This document shows, one piece after another, positions 62,035-64,000 of a DNA stretch of 64,000 nucleotides. This stretch comes from Ferruginibacter sp. GTDB taxonomy: Bacteria > Bacteroidota > Bacteroidia > Chitinophagales > Chitinophagaceae. The notes below the pieces were generated by a model. It was not told the origin of the DNA. It made no database searches and worked only from the letters and a program-made list of their open reading frames with translations. How positions within the stretch are numbered: the first letter of the stretch is position 1; the number at the start of each line of letters is the position of its first letter. The stretch covers positions 1 to 64,000 of the forward strand of contig JACMKX010000091.1 in the NCBI GenBank assembly GCA_014379905.1. The letters are read 5' to 3'. Position numbers and translations under genes: made by a program.

Positions 62035-62703
62035 TTACTTACCTGTATAAAACTCCTTTAAGTACTGGGGTTCGCTGTATGCCAAAGCAGCAAATTGGTT
62101 AAGTTTGTATGCTTCCAGTGCAAGTTGTGCAAACGATTGAAGAATGTTGTAATCTGTTGAGAATAAGGCATTCACGTTCGTGCAAATCTTTCTCCATTTT
62201 TCTGCACCGCTCCCAAAAAATAAAATTTTATGGTGTAGTAATAACGCCACATAAGAATCATTGTCTAAAATTTTCGCCACGGGCGATAATTGTTCGTTTC
62301 CAGCCCCGTCGTACACAGCTGTAAATACTTCCATCCTCCTTGCATCTATCATGGGAGCATATAGAATGTTTTCATTTTTTTCTGCACCTGCGGCTGCATG
62401 GGCCATAAGGGGCAGGGTACCTATGGTTATCAACGGTTTACTTAGCGCATAACTCAGGCCTTTGGCACTTGCCAGGCCTACTCTTAAGCCGGTATAAGAG
62501 CCTGGCCCGTTGGCTACTGCAATAGCATCCAATTCGGTAATGGCTACGCGGGCATCCTTTATCATGCTTTGTATAGCAGGTTGCAAAAAAGAGGCGTGTT
62601 CATTTACCAGTTTATTTTCCTTACACCCTATAACGATGCCATCTTTTGCAATACTTACCGAAGCAACAGGAGAAGCTGTATCAATATGTAGGAGGAGCGC
62701 CAT
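62035..62703 (-). CDS. tsaB: tRNA threonylcarbamoyladenosine biosynthesis protein TsaB
   Basis: 222 residues from the ATG at 62703 (MALLLHIDTASPVASVSIAK); the 37 residues upstream in the frame are not part of the family. The hallmark NGPGSYTGLRVGLASAKGL is intact. TsaB scaffolds TsaD in the universal t6A tRNA modification. Its ATG shares one base with the TAA stop of the upstream gene, so translation is coupled. Confidence 0.93.
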   Translation of the reverse strand: MALLLHIDTASPVASVSIAKDGIVIGCKENKLVNEHASFLQPAIQSMIKDARVAITELDAIAVANGPGSYTGLRVGLASAKGLSYALSKPLITIGTLPLMAHAAAGAEKNENILYAPMIDARRMEVFTAVYDGAGNEQLSPVAKILDNDSYVALLLHHKILFFGSGAEKWRKICTNVNALFSTDYNILQSFAQLALEAYKLNQFAALAYSEPQYLKEFYTGK

Positions 62704-63305
62704 TAATTTGAAGATAATTTTGTAAGCAATGGGGATGGCTGGTACCGTAGATCCATCAGGGATAATTCTTTTAATAAAAGATAAATATTTTGAATGCCTA
62801 TTTTTTGTGCCCACTCAAAAGGCCCATAGGGATAATTTGTTCCCAGTTTCATGGCTATGTCAATTTCTGCTGCTGTACTAACTGCTTCTCCTTTGGCATA
62901 ACAGGCTTCGTTAATGATCATGGCAATAATTCTCACAGCAATAAAACCAGGCTCATCAATACATTTGATTATTTTTTTATTGAGATAATCAAATATGGTT
63001 TGTTCTTCTGCCCCGATTTTACCACTCACCTCCCAGGTGCTGTTTTCAAGAAAACCATTCCAGGCATTGATGCGGGTAATGTTTTTGCCAGGCAAAACAG
63101 GGTATATGACACTGTTTAAAAATAAAGGTTTATTTACAACAGGATGATCATTTGCTATGGCATTTTGAGTAAGGTCAAAAAAAGCAGCTGCATCCGTATG
63201 GTCTGTAAATGAATTTACCTGCTCCACTTTTATCCACTCCGCTCCCGGGTTCGATCGTTTGATCGTTTCAAAAGCAATATCATCTGCCAGCACCACAATT
63301 TTCAT
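62703..63305 (-). CDS. 3-hydroxyacyl-CoA dehydrogenase C-terminal-domain protein
   Basis: 200 residues. The C-terminal half (FIAVRIIAMIINEACYAKGE, EIDIAMKLGTNYPYGPFEWA) is the 3HCDH C-terminal domain. The N-terminal half (MKIVVLADDIAFETIKRSN) is shortened and lacks the GxGxxG NAD-binding motif of the full enzyme, so NAD binding is doubtful. It may be a partner or a non-catalytic relative. It overlaps tsaB by one base. Confidence 0.8.
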   Translation of the reverse strand: MKIVVLADDIAFETIKRSNPGAEWIKVEQVNSFTDHTDAAAFFDLTQNAIANDHPVVNKPLFLNSVIYPVLPGKNITRINAWNGFLENSTWEVSGKIGAEEQTIFDYLNKKIIKCIDEPGFIAVRIIAMIINEACYAKGEAVSTAAEIDIAMKLGTNYPYGPFEWAQKIGIQNIYLLLKELSLMDLRYQPSPLLTKLSSN

Positions 63306-63356
63306 ATGTTCAATTTAGGTATTCATTTTTTACAAAAATACGTGGTTGATAAAAGA

Positions 63357-63364
63357 TATATTTG
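63357..63364 (+). promoter_or_regulatory. -7 promoter element (TAnnTTTG) before the RidA gene
   Basis: TATATTTG lies 25 bases before the ATG at 63389. The -33 element is not clear. The minus-strand 3HCDH-like gene starts 52 bases away in the other direction. Confidence 0.45.
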
Positions 63365-63388
63365 TTATTCAAAAAAAATAAATCCTGT

Positions 63389-63769
63389 ATGAACAAGCAG
63401 ATCATTAATACCCCTAATGCACCGGCGCCGATTGGCCCCTATAACCAATCAGTAAAAGCGGGCAATTTGTTATTTATCTCCGGCCAGATAGCATTGGTAC
63501 CGGCATCGGGCGAATTATTGACTGCCGGCATAGAAGAAGAAACGCAGCGGGTAATGAAAAACCTGCAGGCAGTGTTAACAGCAGCGGGTACCGGTTTTGA
63601 TGCAGTAGTTAAAACAACTATTTTTCTTAGTGATATGGACCTGTTTGCCCAAGTGAATGAAATATATGGCAGTTATTTTTCGGATGATTATCCGGCAAGA
63701 GAAACTGTTGCAGTAAAAGGATTGCCAAAAGGCGTGAATGTTGAAATAAGTATGATAGCATCCCTATGA
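63389..63769 (+). CDS. RidA-family enamine/imine deaminase
   Basis: 126 residues from the ATG at 63389; a TTG at 63362 lies inside the promoter. It has APAPIGPYNQSVKAGNLLFI at the start, FISGQIAL, and the catalytic Arg in ARETVAVKGLPKGVNVEISM. RidA hydrolyses reactive 2-aminoacrylate-type enamines made by PLP enzymes. It overlaps the next gene by four bases (ATGA). Confidence 0.93.
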   Translation: MNKQIINTPNAPAPIGPYNQSVKAGNLLFISGQIALVPASGELLTAGIEEETQRVMKNLQAVLTAAGTGFDAVVKTTIFLSDMDLFAQVNEIYGSYFSDDYPARETVAVKGLPKGVNVEISMIASL

Positions 63770-64000
63770 CAGTTATAATAACAGCCAGGGTACACGAAAT
63801 CTTGCTTGATACGTTCAGGCAGCAAGGGTGGACTGTACAGGATGAACCGGGAATTACCTATGAAGAATTATTGAAAATAATTCCGGCTGCTACAGGGTTG
63901 GTAGTAACAACAAGCCTCAAAATAGATAAGCAAATTATTGATAGTGCGAGAGAACTGAAATGGATCGGCCGGTTGGGTAGCGGACTTGAATTGATTGACA
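63766..64000 (+). CDS. D-isomer specific 2-hydroxyacid dehydrogenase, N-terminal part (cut by window end)
   Basis: 78 residues are visible: MTVIITARVHEILLDTFRQQ, then PGITYEELLKIIPAATGLVV and SARELKWIGRLGSGLELID. This is the substrate-binding N-terminal lobe of the phosphoglycerate dehydrogenase-like family (RxGSGxxxxD). SerA is possible, but the discriminating residues are outside the window. It is translationally coupled to the RidA gene. Confidence 0.82.
   Translation, partial: MTVIITARVHEILLDTFRQQGWTVQDEPGITYEELLKIIPAATGLVVTTSLKIDKQIIDSARELKWIGRLGSGLELID

Noticed and set aside
1-64000. tRNA or rRNA genes
   Set aside because: No T-arm or acceptor-arm pattern and no rRNA-like sequence was noticed on reading; a tRNAscan or covariance search would be needed to exclude a divergent one.

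Overview
The window looks like a chromosome segment of a member of Bacteroidota, most likely family Chitinophagaceae (inference). The signs are a mutY-ssb-gldE-gldD block, a long two-part IspG, a giant propeller/Y_Y_Y sensor kinase with a LytTR regulator, a von Willebrand/TPR Bat protein, A-rich leaders with few Shine-Dalgarno sites, and several TAnnTTTG promoter elements. I saw no rRNA, tRNA, CRISPR array, transposase or intact prophage.

Left part (0-25.5 kb), mostly accessory. It opens with a lipoprotein that has a Pro/Gly/Ser linker and a C-terminal JAB/JAMM-like metalloprotease motif, followed by five tandem paralogues of a small secreted protein; this resembles a surface toxin with an array of immunity or decoy genes. 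Next come a methyltransferase, a membrane OB-fold protein, a YceI protein and a GNAT. A propeller sensor kinase with its LytTR regulator precedes two YadA-head/peptidase S74 surface proteins. Small genes follow (DoxX-like, globin, DUF4406, DUF2807). An 880-base gap then holds two decayed copies of the 3' end of the ribonuclease G gene that is intact at 37.5-39.0 kb. After it lie a thioredoxin-fold protein with a rearranged active site, an alpha/beta hydrolase and an Ohr/OsmC protein.

Middle (25.6-37.4 kb). A tight minus-strand operon (YceI, 4-OT tautomerase, an SDR lacking its catalytic Tyr, an NTF2-like protein, nitronate monooxygenase, a stand-alone LytTR protein) lies downstream of a Crp/Fnr-family gene and a second LytTR paralogue. 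Crp-like operator boxes sit just before the YceI gene. Divergently there is a TPR histidine kinase plus sigma54-activator pair, then a secreted epoxide hydrolase and a cupin lipoprotein.

Right part (37.5-64 kb), mostly housekeeping: ribonuclease G, a 29-residue ribosomal-type protein, a TPR protein, HU, mutY, ssb, gldE, gldD, DUF3109, a class D beta-lactamase, a BatB-BatC-type fusion, ispG, nadB, an LpxL-type acyltransferase, a four-gene two-component locus, a metallo-beta-lactamase/rhodanese protein with an ArsR regulator, tsaB with a 3HCDH-like partner, RidA, and the start of a 2-hydroxyacid dehydrogenase. Between ispG and nadB lies a four-gene cytoplasmic cluster (49.9-54.2 kb) of unrecognised function. 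Together with the JAB lipoprotein array, it is the best candidate here for an undescribed system.
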